Source: Massariosphaeria phaeospora (taxonomy: Eukaryota > Ascomycota > Dothideomycetes > Pleosporales). From it: a DNA stretch of 64,000 nucleotides. This document shows positions 1 through 9,626 of the stretch, in pieces; position 1 is the first letter of the stretch, and each line of letters starts with the position of its first letter. The position numbers and the translations under genes were made by a program. The stretch spans positions 1,054,001-1,118,000 of the forward strand of contig JAADJZ010000009.1 in NCBI GenBank assembly GCA_011032825.1, read 5' to 3'. The notes under the pieces were generated by a model. The model made no database searches and was not told the origin of the DNA. It worked only from the letters and a program-made list of their open reading frames with translations.

Positions 1-340
1 AGTTTCCTAGGGGATCCTAGATCGCTTTGTTGGGTGCTAAGTGAGGGGTACTGTGTAGTACAGAGGTCAAAAGCTCCTGCGAAGTTTTTCTGTGTGGTTC
101 GAGGTGAGCGACCGCACTCTGTAAAGAGGACCAGAAACCAGGTCCTTAAGACACAGAGAACTCGACTTGACAGCGACCTGATATCCATCCAGGATCACTT
201 TGCTCGGCCGAGGCAGTGAGTACCAACATTGAGCCTAGCTGCTTCAATTTGTTCGGCCGAGGAGCTGGACCAGGAATCTTTAAAGCTCTGCTTCCTAGAA
301 GCCAAACAGATCCCGGGTTCAACCAGTTCTTGACCACAAT

Positions 341-1381
341 ATGGCTTCGATTTATGACACACCCTACGACTCGCTTCCTGACCCAGAACGCGTCTGGTTA
401 GGCACACCAGGAAGTCGCGAAGAAGGCCTGGGAAAACTTGCCATACTGACCCCCGACATCGTCGCCAAAGCCGCATCTTCAGAGATCCGGACCGGCCGCC
501 GAGTGACTCTCAACTGGGATCTCAGGAAACTTGAAAACGCAGGGCTTGGCCGCCAGCCGTGTGAGCACAAGATCGTGCCATTGCTGGGAGGTGTTGCGTA
601 CGACGATGTGTATACGTTCAACCCCCAGCAGAGTAGCCAGTGGGACGGGCTGAGACACTTTTCGCAGCCAAAGAAGGGTACAGATGGAAAAAATGTGGAG
701 GACCGAGTGTTCTATGGCGGAACGACAGCGGCAGAGATCCTCGATAGGGAACACAGCGATCGCATAGGCCTTCAGCATTGGGCGAAAGAAGGGATTGCGG
801 GCAGAGGAGTCCTCCTCGACTATGCGTCATGGGCTGAGAAGAAGGGTATCCAATACTCCACTTTCACGACACACGAGATTAGACTTTCAGATCTCGAAGA
901 GATTGCCAAAGAGTGCAACATCACGTTCCAAAAGGGAGATGTCCTCTTCGTGCGAATCGGTAGGACTTCTTTGCCTGGCAAGCCGCAACGCTGCATCGAC
1001 TGACAGAGAGCAGGCATGACCAAAGAATGGGACTCAAAAATGACCACCGCGCAAAAAGAAGCATATGGCGCCAGCACGAATCCTCAGCATGCTGGCGTAG
1101 AAGCCTCGGAAGCTGTGCTGAGATGGATCTGGGACTCTGGGTTCTCTGCTGTCGCGGGCGATGCGATAAGCTGGGAGGTGTATCCCCCCAAGGACCCCGA
1201 TGTCTTCTTACACCGCGTACTACTTGCAGGCTGGGGTATGCCAATAGGCGAGATGTTCGACCTCGAGGCTCTGTCCGACATTTGCCGCGAGTTGCAGAGG
1301 TGGACGTTCTTTGTGACGTCCGCGCCGCTGAACATGCCTGGCGGAGTCTCGTCGCCGCCCAATTGCATGGCTATTTTCTGA
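341..1381 (+). CDS. Putative cyclase-family protein (PF04199 type), 2 exons
   Basis: Two exons, 341-959 and 1014-1381, are joined by a 54-nt GT-AG intron; the split codon gives Gly and frame continuity (VRIG then MTKEW), making 328 aa. The sequence resembles the fungal branch of the putative cyclase/kynurenine formamidase-like family: a QWDGLRHF segment sits where these proteins carry their conserved metal-site histidine motif, followed by a GVLLDYASWA strand, a GDVLFVRIG segment and a C-terminal WEVYPP...LLAGWGMPIGE block. Bacterial relatives are metal-dependent amidohydrolases, but the substrate of the fungal proteins is not known to me. The ATG at 341 follows ACCACAAT, a reasonable start context. 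The length is normal and both domain halves are present, so the gene looks intact. It stands alone; the next gene starts 1.5 kb downstream. Function beyond the family is inference. Confidence 0.85.
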
Positions 1382-2910
1382 ATCGGGTTTGGGTTCTGTC
1401 CATAGATGCGTTCAGGCACAGTGCACAGTCTGCGTCTAAACGTCTACGAAAGAAACCGGGTTCTTCATACCTGCCGACTGGGTCTGCTCGGCTTGCCGGC
1501 GTCCACGGCACTGCCGAAATGTACCTGCATAAATCTCCAGGGCCGAGGATACGGGTGGGTAAAATGTTGCAGTTCAAAGCAGGTGTCGAGTTGGAGTCGT
1601 ACCGTTATCTTACGGTAGCCCGGAATACTCCGCAATGCCATGTGCGTAACCGTTTACAGGTAAGGGTGGTACGGCACATCCAAGTCGTTGGCAACACTTA
1701 GATGAGGTCGCGCGGCCTTGGTGCCGTGACGGGAAGGCAAACTAGCTTCAGCTATCCCAATCCTTACACCGCCAGGAATCCTCCTGGAGCAATAACCCGC
1801 AATCCCGCAATACGCGAAAACTATGCTCCGGGGCAAGCTCGCAGAGATTTTTGTAGCAGGTGCACAAAGCACGTTCGTGTGGCGTGCCCTCGATAATAAT
1901 CGTTCGATGTGTCAACACTTAAAAACGCCTCAAGGAACGCTATCCATCGATATCGAATCAACACTGTCCGCAATCCGAGGCGAGAATCGCTACCTTCCAA
2001 GGGCTATCGTATCTGCAACAACCCCAGCTTCCCTCTTCTCCGGAGGGAGCGTGCCGTCCCGTGGGTAACCAAGCAGGTCTTCGCGACTCATAGCGTGGGC
2101 GCCTCATTTGTTTTTCCAGCGTGAGCTGAGTGGGCGGCTCGGCAGGTAGCCAATATGAAAATCTCGTTGCAACATCTTCCGCTCGATCCTGCGCAAAAGT
2201 GGATGGTAGTAGGCGTTGGCGCGCGAGCACCAACACCAATCAATCAAGCGGGGAGGGCAACGGCAGCGGCCGCGTTTTGATCCTCCTCGGTCTGGACCAA
2301 CGCATGTGAAAAGGCGAAGTTCTGAGAGTCAAGCATTTCGAACGGCTTCCCCTGCATCTTCTGATACCGGATGAAGCTGGGGTGCAGACTTCGCGCGGGG
2401 CACGGTGCAGCACCGGGTTCCCGTCAACCGGGTGATCATTGCCGGATGGAAGTTTGTCCCGTTACAGCCATGCAATCGCTGCATACCGCGTGTTGAGGGC
2501 AGGAGGGAACACTGCCGGGGTATCCTCTCGACAGTGCTTGGTGGACGGCCTCTCGAACACGCAGGAAGGATGCGGTCAGGGGAACAGAAACTGAATATTG
2601 AGGATCAAATGCCTACTCGGTACGCAGACAAAGTTTGGAAGACGACATGGGAGAAGTGCGGCAAGGCGGCAAGGTGAAGATATGTGTGTACCCAGCGGGG
2701 TGGGTGGGGGAGTTGTGAGTTAATAGTACAGTTGCCTGCTACTTACGTAGAAGGCTTGATATGACTCTCAAGCCACCTCCTCCTATTCTCGCATCTCAAG
2801 GCTCTTAATCTTGTTTGCTGAGTAGCTCGTTGCCTTTTATCAACGGCTAGCTACTTGATGGTCGTGTGTCCCGAGCTTACTTTTGCTTCGGAGTTCCCGC
2901 TGCTATCATC
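1382..2910. other. Intergenic, no gene recognised
   Basis: About 1.5 kb between the cyclase gene and the rhodopsin-like gene. Open frames here are short, start with weak codons and show no recognisable domain or splice-joined continuation. The last 200 bp presumably hold the promoter and 5' leader of the downstream gene; no specific motif stood out. Confidence 0.5.
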
Positions 2911-4238
2911 ATGACCGAGCCTGGGCTCGAGCCTCCACCTGGAGTGAAGTCGAACTTCGACAATCCGGTCAAGACAGTGTATACGGCGAGTATCGCCACG
3001 CAGGTACTATGCATCTCCATCGTCGGCGTTATCGTAGCAGTTCGAGTGTACACCCGTACGCACATTCTCTGCAGTTTTGGGCTTGACGATTGGTTGCTGG
3101 TTTTCGGTTTTGTAAGTCACCTCTTATGGAACAACCGTGGGTAGCCTCTGACCTGGTGTAGTTGTTCGCCGTGGGATACTCCGCCATCGCCTTGACGATG
3201 AACCATTATGGTGGTGGTCTCAATCAATGGGACGTACCAAAAGAAAAGCTAGAACCTTTTGGAATCGTGAGTGTGTGACACATCTCGCAGACACTCGACG
3301 CTTACGATTGTTAGACCGTATACTCTACCATGGTGATTTATGGACCTTGCGCATTCTGCATCAAAGCATCAATCTTGGTCTTCCTAACTCGAGTGTTCGC
3401 GCCTATTCGAAGAGCCGTAATGCTGATCTACCTCATCATCGGGTTCCTGTTTGCGTATTACCTCCCCGTCCTTGGGCTGAAAGCAGCGATATGCAGACCG
3501 GTCGCAAAGTTCTGGGATGACAACCTTCCCGGGCAATGCTTCGATCAACGAGCTCTGATTCTAGCGGACTCGGTCGTCTCTGTCGTCTCTGACGTGATCA
3601 TCTTCGCGGCGCCACTGCCGTTGACTTGTAATCTGCAAATGAAGAAGATGAAGCGGGTGAAAGTGGCGGCGGTCTTCAGTGCAGGTGGGCTGGCGTGTAT
3701 TTGCAGTGCCATTCGCCTGATCGATATCGTTCAAAACGGCTTGAGCCCGAACCAGACGCTCGTATTCATGCGCGTGAACCTTTGGGGGTATGTTTGGCCA
3801 GTGTCCTTCTGAATCCTTCGTACTGACAGTCCATCTAGGATTGCAGAAGTATACATCGGCCTGATCACGGCTTGCATGCCCCTCCTCCCAGCTTTTTACA
3901 AGCACCACTTCGGTACAGAGCTTCCGACGGGCTACTCCCACCATCACTACTCGAACAACGAGCGGAGCATCGAAATGCTATCCTCACGTCACAATAGGAA
4001 GCGCAATACCACAATGGCCCATAAATCGCCCGACTCGGAATCTGACGAGAATGTCCTGATCGTGGATATGATAAGCTCGAACAATGGTAGAGAAGGCGGG
4101 AGAAGAGGCTCGATGCAGCCATCCTCCAACCAGAATAGCTCTAGGGACCGGTCTCTCTCCCCTGTGCACTTGGCAGTGTCGCCGAAAGACGATGCGCAGA
4201 TCATGAAGACGGTGGAGATCCAACAGACTTATCAATGA
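2911..4238 (+). CDS. Rhodopsin-like (SAT4/PTH11-type) integral membrane protein
   Basis: Four exons (2911-3111, 3162-3266, 3315-3787, 3839-4238) separated by introns of 50, 48 and 51 nt encode 392 aa. Seven hydrophobic segments are visible, starting with TQVLCISIVGVIVAVRV, then the DDWLLVFGF segment typical of the fungal rhodopsin domain family (PF20684), and ending with IAEVYIGLITACMPLLPAF. A charged GLDDW motif after TM1 and an RVFAPIRR loop after TM3 also fit. The last ~115 residues form a hydrophilic cytoplasmic tail rich in Ser, Asn and His. Members include PTH11-like receptor candidates, but this protein lacks an N-terminal CFEM domain and the ligand is unknown. The start is ATG at 2911; an upstream GTG in the same frame is not needed. 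It probably sits in the plasma membrane. Confidence 0.85.
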
Positions 4239-4503
4239 GGAAGAACTGGAATATCCATGAACAAGAGTTTTAGGAGTATGCATGGGTGTAGGGCTATGCA
4301 GATCCCGGTGTTCGAAAGACAGACTCTGTTTGACTTTTGCCTGCTATCAGCTTATGGGACAAATGGTTGGGATCGAAGGGAACAAATGTATCAACATGTA
4401 TTCCGTATTGTGCTCATCGTTCGAACCTCCGAATGTACTCCGTACCGGGCCCGAAGATGATGCGCCCCTAGTAGAAATCACTGCTGACACCAGAAGACTT
4501 GGG

Positions 4504-4620
4504 CGATCCTCTTGACAGTATAGGCGCTTTTAGCAATAGGTAGTTAGTCAGCCTCTATCTTACAACGCCTAATCATATCTAACATAGCAGGTATTGTCTG
4601 AGAGGGTAGGCTTACAGGAT
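4504..4620 (+). repeat. Dispersed ~118-bp repeat, copy 1
   Basis: First of three related segments in the window (others at 5590-5706 and 21070-21187), all in the same orientation. Each starts with GATCCTC(T/C)TGACAG and keeps an AGCAATAGGTAG-like block, a run resembling TTTACAAAGCC and a GGGCTT(A/G)TAGA-like end. This copy is the most diverged. Similarity to copy 3 extends upstream into AGAAGAC. The element has no coding capacity here; it could be a MITE, a solo-LTR fragment or another short repeat. Confidence 0.6.
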
Positions 4621-4910
4621 GGTTGCCCTGATGTGAGCTACTCTCGGCGCGTGCAGACCTTGAGGTCAATGCGCGTCTCCTTTACCAGCGCAAATAGAGT
4701 TCCTTCAACATTATGCTCCGTAGTGTTGTAGCCATGGTCCAAATGCATAACACAATCTTCGGATGTCTCACAATCCTCCCTCGTCCTGTGCATATCATCT
4801 CCCATTTCTCCAGGCTCAGGGCAGATTCAGATCTGGCTACGACGGAAACCCATGAGCTCTGACTTGATCAATTCCGTATTGTTGGCCCCCGCCGCAACAG
4901 TCTTTATAAC

Positions 4911-5417
4911 TTAGCCCGGCTTCAGCGCTAAGATGTCGCGGGCGTCGATCGGAGTGACGATGGTTTTGATGGAAGTTGACACGGCTTGCTGAAATTTCCC
5001 CTCTCGAATCCAATCCCTTAGATCATGGAGGCCGAAGTAGTCGGCCTCTGCAGCGATTTTGTTGTACAAGGGCAATTCAAATCCCGTCTCTCTGCTGTAA
5101 AGGAGTGGAAAGGTCGATTCTCTTCTCATGAAGTCCAGAATGTATTGGAAGACGTCGGGGTTGGCGTCGATGAAGTAAGAGCCATCTGCTTGCCGCATGC
5201 CGTCATCATCCCATCGCTCTAGAAGCGAATTGAACCAGCTAGAGGCTGTAAGAGTCGCTCGAATCGTCCTGATTTTGCGGCCGCCGACGTCGAGAGTGAT
5301 AAATCCGGCGTCCGGACGCGTGATTTCCTGCGCCTTGACGCGTTTCGCGTCCTTATCGTTCGCCGCTTCGCCGTCTTCGCGGTCTCCCCGACTGCGTTTC
5401 GGGAGGGAGCTTTCCAT
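4911..5417 (-). CDS. BTB/POZ (K+-channel tetramerisation T1-type) domain protein
   Basis: Single exon, 168 aa, ATG at 5417. The first ~35 residues are charged and contain a basic KRSRGDRED stretch. From about residue 38 there is a BTB/T1 domain: FITLDVGGRKIRTIRATL, then SSWFNSLLERW, then a DGSYFIDANPDVFQYILDFMR segment and an AEADYFGLHDLRDWI helix. This order matches KCTD-like proteins, where the DVGG and FIDxNPxVFxxIL motifs are diagnostic. Such domains oligomerise and often act as adaptors for cullin-3 ubiquitin ligases; no second effector domain is present, so that role is only an inference. The gene lies between repeat copies 1 and 2. Confidence 0.85.
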   Translation of the reverse strand: MESSLPKRSRGDREDGEAANDKDAKRVKAQEITRPDAGFITLDVGGRKIRTIRATLTASSWFNSLLERWDDDGMRQADGSYFIDANPDVFQYILDFMRRESTFPLLYSRETGFELPLYNKIAAEADYFGLHDLRDWIREGKFQQAVSTSIKTIVTPIDARDILALKPG

Positions 5418-6896
5418 GATGCTTTAGTGTAGCTGATGAGTTTGATGGCAACGATTGATGGTTGTGGGGTTTGTGTGGGTTCAGGCTCTGTGTGACGTAA
5501 GCAGAACCAAGATCATGCGTCGGAGATTATCCGAAGATAGGATTTCGTCCGGAAATCGCGGACTGGGAGGTTTTATTGCACACTTCGTGCGATCCTCCTG
5601 ACAGCCTAAGAATTTTCAGTAAAAGGTAGGTAGTCTACCTCTTTCTTTACAAAGCCCTGTTGTATCCAGTATACTAGATAATGTCCAGGTTGGGCTTATA
5701 GAAGCAAGAGAGTAGGCTTGCGTATACCCTGCATGGAGAGAGGGTTTGTGTGTGAAGAGACGAAAGAGACGAAATTTTATAGCAGTCATCTCGATGAACC
5801 GTGGTTCTGAGAGTGCGCTCCACAAAACGGTCACCCATTCAGCTTACGCTGAAATGAAACAAGGCTCGTCCATGGGCTCGCGAAAACTTTTCTCCTTGCG
5901 CACCGGAAACGAACTATACCAGGGGGCAAGCTTCATCTTCGTCTCTTTCACCACCATATTTCGATCCTCTAGAAGGCCATGCGAGAGCTTAAGACTGACG
6001 AACGCCTAGCCCGGAATCTTGGCTAAAGCGATCCGAAGAACAGTAGGGCGCAGATGAGCTTGTCCCCTCTCCCCTCACTTTACTACTACATGTCATCTTA
6101 ATCCCCCGCGATCACGAAAGATTGTTGTGGAGCAACAAAAAGGCCGTCGCCGCTCGTGATGAGCTTCAGTTGTTCTCAGCGTGCGCGGCGGGCACGTTGT
6201 GTGGACCGAGCTAGGTACGTCTGTGAGACTCCAAATGAAATACTACCGTCCTGCTTTTTGCTGCCTCAGTTTCTCACTCTCTCACTCTCTCTCACCATCG
6301 TGTCTATACCCTTCATTGACCGCTCTCTAGAAGATGATGCGTGGAGTACTTCGTCATCGCTAGCGGTTCGACTTTAGGTACATCGGCTGTGGTGGTATAG
6401 CCACTTGCAACTATCAGTTGCACTCCGAGAACCTTGAACCATATGGCGATCCGCACATACTATTCGCCCGTATCCAATACATGGACTCCTCGCAAAAGTG
6501 GAAACAGTACCAGCCCTGTGCCACTCTCTCATAGCGATCTATAGTGTCTGACCTAAGTGAAAGCACTCGGTTTCTCTATCGTGTTTCCGCACCCCTCCAG
6601 TGAGACTACTAGACATAAGGGTGTGCTACTAGGTATCCCTGGGCTTCGGCGGGTAAAAAATAGCTTCTCTCGTACTATTATACTTAGTCATTGTACGCTT
6701 ATCTCTTTATCTTTCCGAAACAAACGCTCTTCACCGTGTCGGAACATTAGAAGCGCCGGCACCTCTGGCTACACTATAAAGACTCTGACCTTCTTTACTG
6801 CACCATCACAAACATCATTGTTCTTGCCTCGGAACATCGCTAGCAGTCACCTGCGGACCTCTCTCATATACTTTGGACATACCACACCCTACGAGC
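5418..6896. other. Intergenic; contains repeat copy 2
   Basis: About 1.5 kb. It holds the promoter side of the BTB gene (5418-5590), repeat copy 2, and then sequence with no credible gene. A CT-rich run of CTCACTCTCT type near 6270-6300 is the only low-complexity feature noticed. The part just before 6897 should include the leader of the next gene. Confidence 0.45.
5590..5706 (+). repeat. Dispersed ~118-bp repeat, copy 2
   Basis: Second copy of the family seen at 4504 and 21070. It shares GATCCTCCTGACAGCCTA at the start, GGTAGGTAGTCTAC and TTTACAAAGCCC in the middle and GGGCTTATAG near the end. Read on the minus strand, copies 2 and 3 both give a short peptide of the form LDTxGLCK, which may be chance or a remnant of a coding sequence. 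Confidence 0.65.
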
Positions 6897-7974
6897 ATGA
6901 CTAGTCGACGTGAGCCAGCGGAGGTCGATCCGCCACCGCCGTCCCCGCGTTTCTCAGCCAGCGGTGCCACCGGACTCAACTCAACCTCTGGCCAAGCAAG
7001 CAAGTCAAGAGGAGGCCAAATGTCAACCTGGAAGGATCTTACCTACCCAGAGGGTAAGCAAGCGAACAGGCAATACCTTACTGCAAATTTCGACAGAATG
7101 AAATTCGTTCGCCCCGGAGACTATGATAACGACCGTAAGTATTATCAACAAAGTGAAGTTGTAAGCTTAGACTAATGTAATTAAAGCCATTCCTGAGGAG
7201 CCCCCGTTTCCCAAGGGCACTCCGTATCTCAAATCGAACCTGGACAACATACGCTTCGTCCGTCCCGACCGCACGACAGCCAAAGAGCCTCCAATCAGAG
7301 ACTTGCGCGGTCTGAGCTCCAGCTTCTCGCGAAAGCAGGTCCAAGAATTCTTCGAGCTCGACGAGGCCGACAGCAAACGCCTTGAGGAGTTCATCAAGCA
7401 AGAACTTACGCGTCATGACCTCTTTGGCAAAGCGGACCTCGGCAGGAACGGCGATGCTGAGGAAAAGCAGCTTGACGACATCGTGTACACTATCAAGCAG
7501 GAATTTCTACTCAAGATCCCCGGATACAGGCTGCCATACGACGCGGACTACCTGCTGCTCTGCAAGATGAAATACGTCAACAGGCAGAAGCGATACATGG
7601 CATCTGATCAGTATCTTCATCGACGATATAAGAAAGCAAAAGATGCTGTCCCAAAGGAAGCAGACGCAGTATCCATCAAGAAGACAGATCAGATCATCAG
7701 CCTGGAAGTGCAGCGCAACGAGCTTACGGCTGAGTTCGAGCATAACAAGAGCAGGAGACGACACCTATTGGAGGAGCTAGCGGCGAAAAATAGTGAGGAC
7801 AGGGAGGAGAAATGGACAGAGGTGCATGCGCTTATCGCCCGCCGCGCAAAGATCGAACAGGAGCGTCATGACGCTGGAGTCAAGAGGGACAAACTGGTAC
7901 AAGAGCTGACGAACGAAGAGTTCGAAAAGCTGCGCAAGTTGAGGAAAGGACTTTCCATGCCGTTTGGCACTTAG
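6897..7974 (+). CDS. Hypothetical coiled-coil protein with a duplicated FVRP motif
   Basis: Two exons, 6897-7134 and 7187-7974, with a 52-nt GT-AG intron (branch-like GACTAAT) give 341 aa. I do not recognise the family. The N-terminus is Pro/Ser-rich. Residues ~62-80 (YLTANFDRMKFVRPGD) and a segment just after the intron (YLKSNLDNIRFVRPDR) are an obvious internal repeat, so the intron lies between the two copies. The middle contains an acidic FFELDEADSKRLEEF helix, and the C-terminal third is a long charged region of coiled-coil character (SLEVQRNELTAEFEHNKSRR onward). No signal peptide or membrane segment. The start at 6897 is the first ATG in frame. It may act as a structural or nuclear protein, but that is speculation. 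Confidence 0.65.
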
Positions 7975-8259
7975 TGCTTCCGCACCATCATCTTCGGTCA
8001 CAGGTCATATCTCGGGGTTGCTACGGCAGGTCATATGGTCCTGTCTCGAGAGGCCCCACTCATCACACATCCATTTCCTTCATCTATGAGCGGACCAGGC
8101 ATCAGGCATCATGCGCGCGCATCTCCGCTGTCTCGAGCAGGCAAGCACGCGGCAAGCATTCTTTGCCATTACCGAAAGTCTATATAGAGGTCGATTTTTA
8201 CTTCTCGATCAATATGAATACATCACTATTTCGTGATACTTCTCAACGCAACATCGAGA

Positions 8260-9078
8260 ATGGCCGAACGTAATAGGACCGGTAAGACAAACACAAGAAC
8301 AGGAGACTCGCAGAGGCAGCCCCAGCCTAGAAAGGTTCAGCACGAAGTCGTTGATCTTGGGTCGGCATCAGAGTCCGACTCACCAGTCGCGACGGACCGA
8401 GATAGTAGAACAATTAGAGACAAAGGTAAACGACCAGTATCAACCGACACAAGAACCACACAGAATGCCCAAGCAGCAAGCAATGCCTCCAAACGCCATC
8501 CCAGCTACCAAGAGATTGACGAACAGCTGTCTCTGGACAGCAAACAAATGAGTACCCTAAGAGAAAACATGGAGAACATCATGTCAGCGAGACAATGCTT
8601 GGGCACCCTCGACTTCCGACGAGATCGCAAAACCAGCAACCTCATGATCGAAGCCATCGTAACAGAAACTCTAGATGCTGTGAACTTCGGCTGGTCCGAC
8701 GAGTTGATAGAAAGTACGAAAAGACCGGCACTCCGAGCCGCGGCCAGAAACTTGAACGACATCAAGAAACTTGCCATAGTCAGGGCTCGAAGGGAGGCAC
8801 AACGTGCGGAGACGGAGGCGCAGACAGCCACGGAGACCACCACGGAGACCATCATGGAGACAACCATGGAGCCCGCCACAGGGGAAAGTGTTGATAGAGG
8901 CCCTCCGACAAAGCTTAGAGACTTGGCAGCACTGGAAGATCGTATCGTGCAGCTTTCTGAGGATCTTGAGAAACTAAGGAAGCAACGAACGGATTCTATA
9001 GGGGCGCTGACAGGGGATGAAGCTGGACTGTGGCTGGAGTTTTCGGAACGGCATCCCATGAACGATGATTATGTCTAA
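8260..9078 (+). CDS. Hypothetical Thr/Glu-rich protein
   Basis: Single exon of 272 aa from ATG 8260; an in-frame GTG further upstream is ignored. Not recognised. The first ~90 residues are polar and probably disordered (QRQPQPRKV, SASESDSP). A conserved-looking central part (LGTLDFRRDRKTSNLMIEAI and FGWSDELIESTKRPALRAAA) is followed by a low-complexity segment of ETTTETIMETTMEP type, encoded by an imperfect tandem repeat near 8820-8875. A terminal leucine-rich helix (LRDLAALEDRIVQLSEDLEK) predicts a coiled coil. It follows the 6897-7974 gene on the same strand, 285 bp away, with similar charged, helical character, but I see no clear sequence homology between the two. Confidence 0.6.
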   Translation: MAERNRTGKTNTRTGDSQRQPQPRKVQHEVVDLGSASESDSPVATDRDSRTIRDKGKRPVSTDTRTTQNAQAASNASKRHPSYQEIDEQLSLDSKQMSTLRENMENIMSARQCLGTLDFRRDRKTSNLMIEAIVTETLDAVNFGWSDELIESTKRPALRAAARNLNDIKKLAIVRARREAQRAETEAQTATETTTETIMETTMEPATGESVDRGPPTKLRDLAALEDRIVQLSEDLEKLRKQRTDSIGALTGDEAGLWLEFSERHPMNDDYV

Positions 9079-9230
9079 TAGGCGATATGAGAACTTAGTC
9101 CAGGTAAACGCTGAGAACATGGGAGTCCTCCACGCTCGACTTTAGGTAGTCTAATATGTGATCGACCGAGCATGTATTCAAGCCCTCATTTCTCAAAGTC
9201 TTCGTATGATTCCTGGAATCTAGAGCACTG

Positions 9231-9626
9231 TCAGATCTTTAGCCAGCAGGTTAAACCAAACGCTAGGAGGATGATACCAAATGCGAGGTAAGTAATCATT
9301 AGAGATACTTCGACGAAAGCAGCACGCCGACAGATAAAAGCCGGTTTGAGCCTGACGAAGTACGATGCCCCGGGTCGAAGAGTCCTAACACACCAACCAT
9401 ACAGTAGACTTCTCCAAACCACCCACGATCTCGATGTCTTCACCCGCTCCACAAGGAAGCCGTCGATAATGGCCGCGCAAAAGATCAGCCATGCGACTTC
9501 GAAACATTCGGCTTGGCCAATCAACCGGTCGACAGTATAGGACCTGCTCACACCTACATCACGATCAACACACAAACCTAGAATCCACAATCTCACCTTC
9601 CGTCTTCGCTCAAGTTCCAAATCCAT
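9231..9626 (-). CDS. Possible small membrane protein
   Basis: Single open frame of 131 aa from ATG 9626. It has a basic N-terminus (ELERRRKVRLW) and two hydrophobic stretches long enough to span a membrane: VAWLIFCAAIIDGFLV and ITYLAFGIILLAFGLTCWL near the end. No family is recognised. Support is limited to ORF length, an ATG start and the two hydrophobic segments, so it may be spurious or one exon of a longer gene extending towards 9940. Confidence 0.3.
   Translation of the reverse strand: MDLELERRRKVRLWILGLCVDRDVGVSRSYTVDRLIGQAECFEVAWLIFCAAIIDGFLVERVKTSRSWVVWRSLLYGWCVRTLRPGASYFVRLKPAFICRRAAFVEVSLMITYLAFGIILLAFGLTCWLKI

Noticed and set aside
1027..1701. 224-codon open frame overlapping the cyclase gene
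   Set aside because: It is in a different frame of the same strand as the well-supported second cyclase exon and has no motif.
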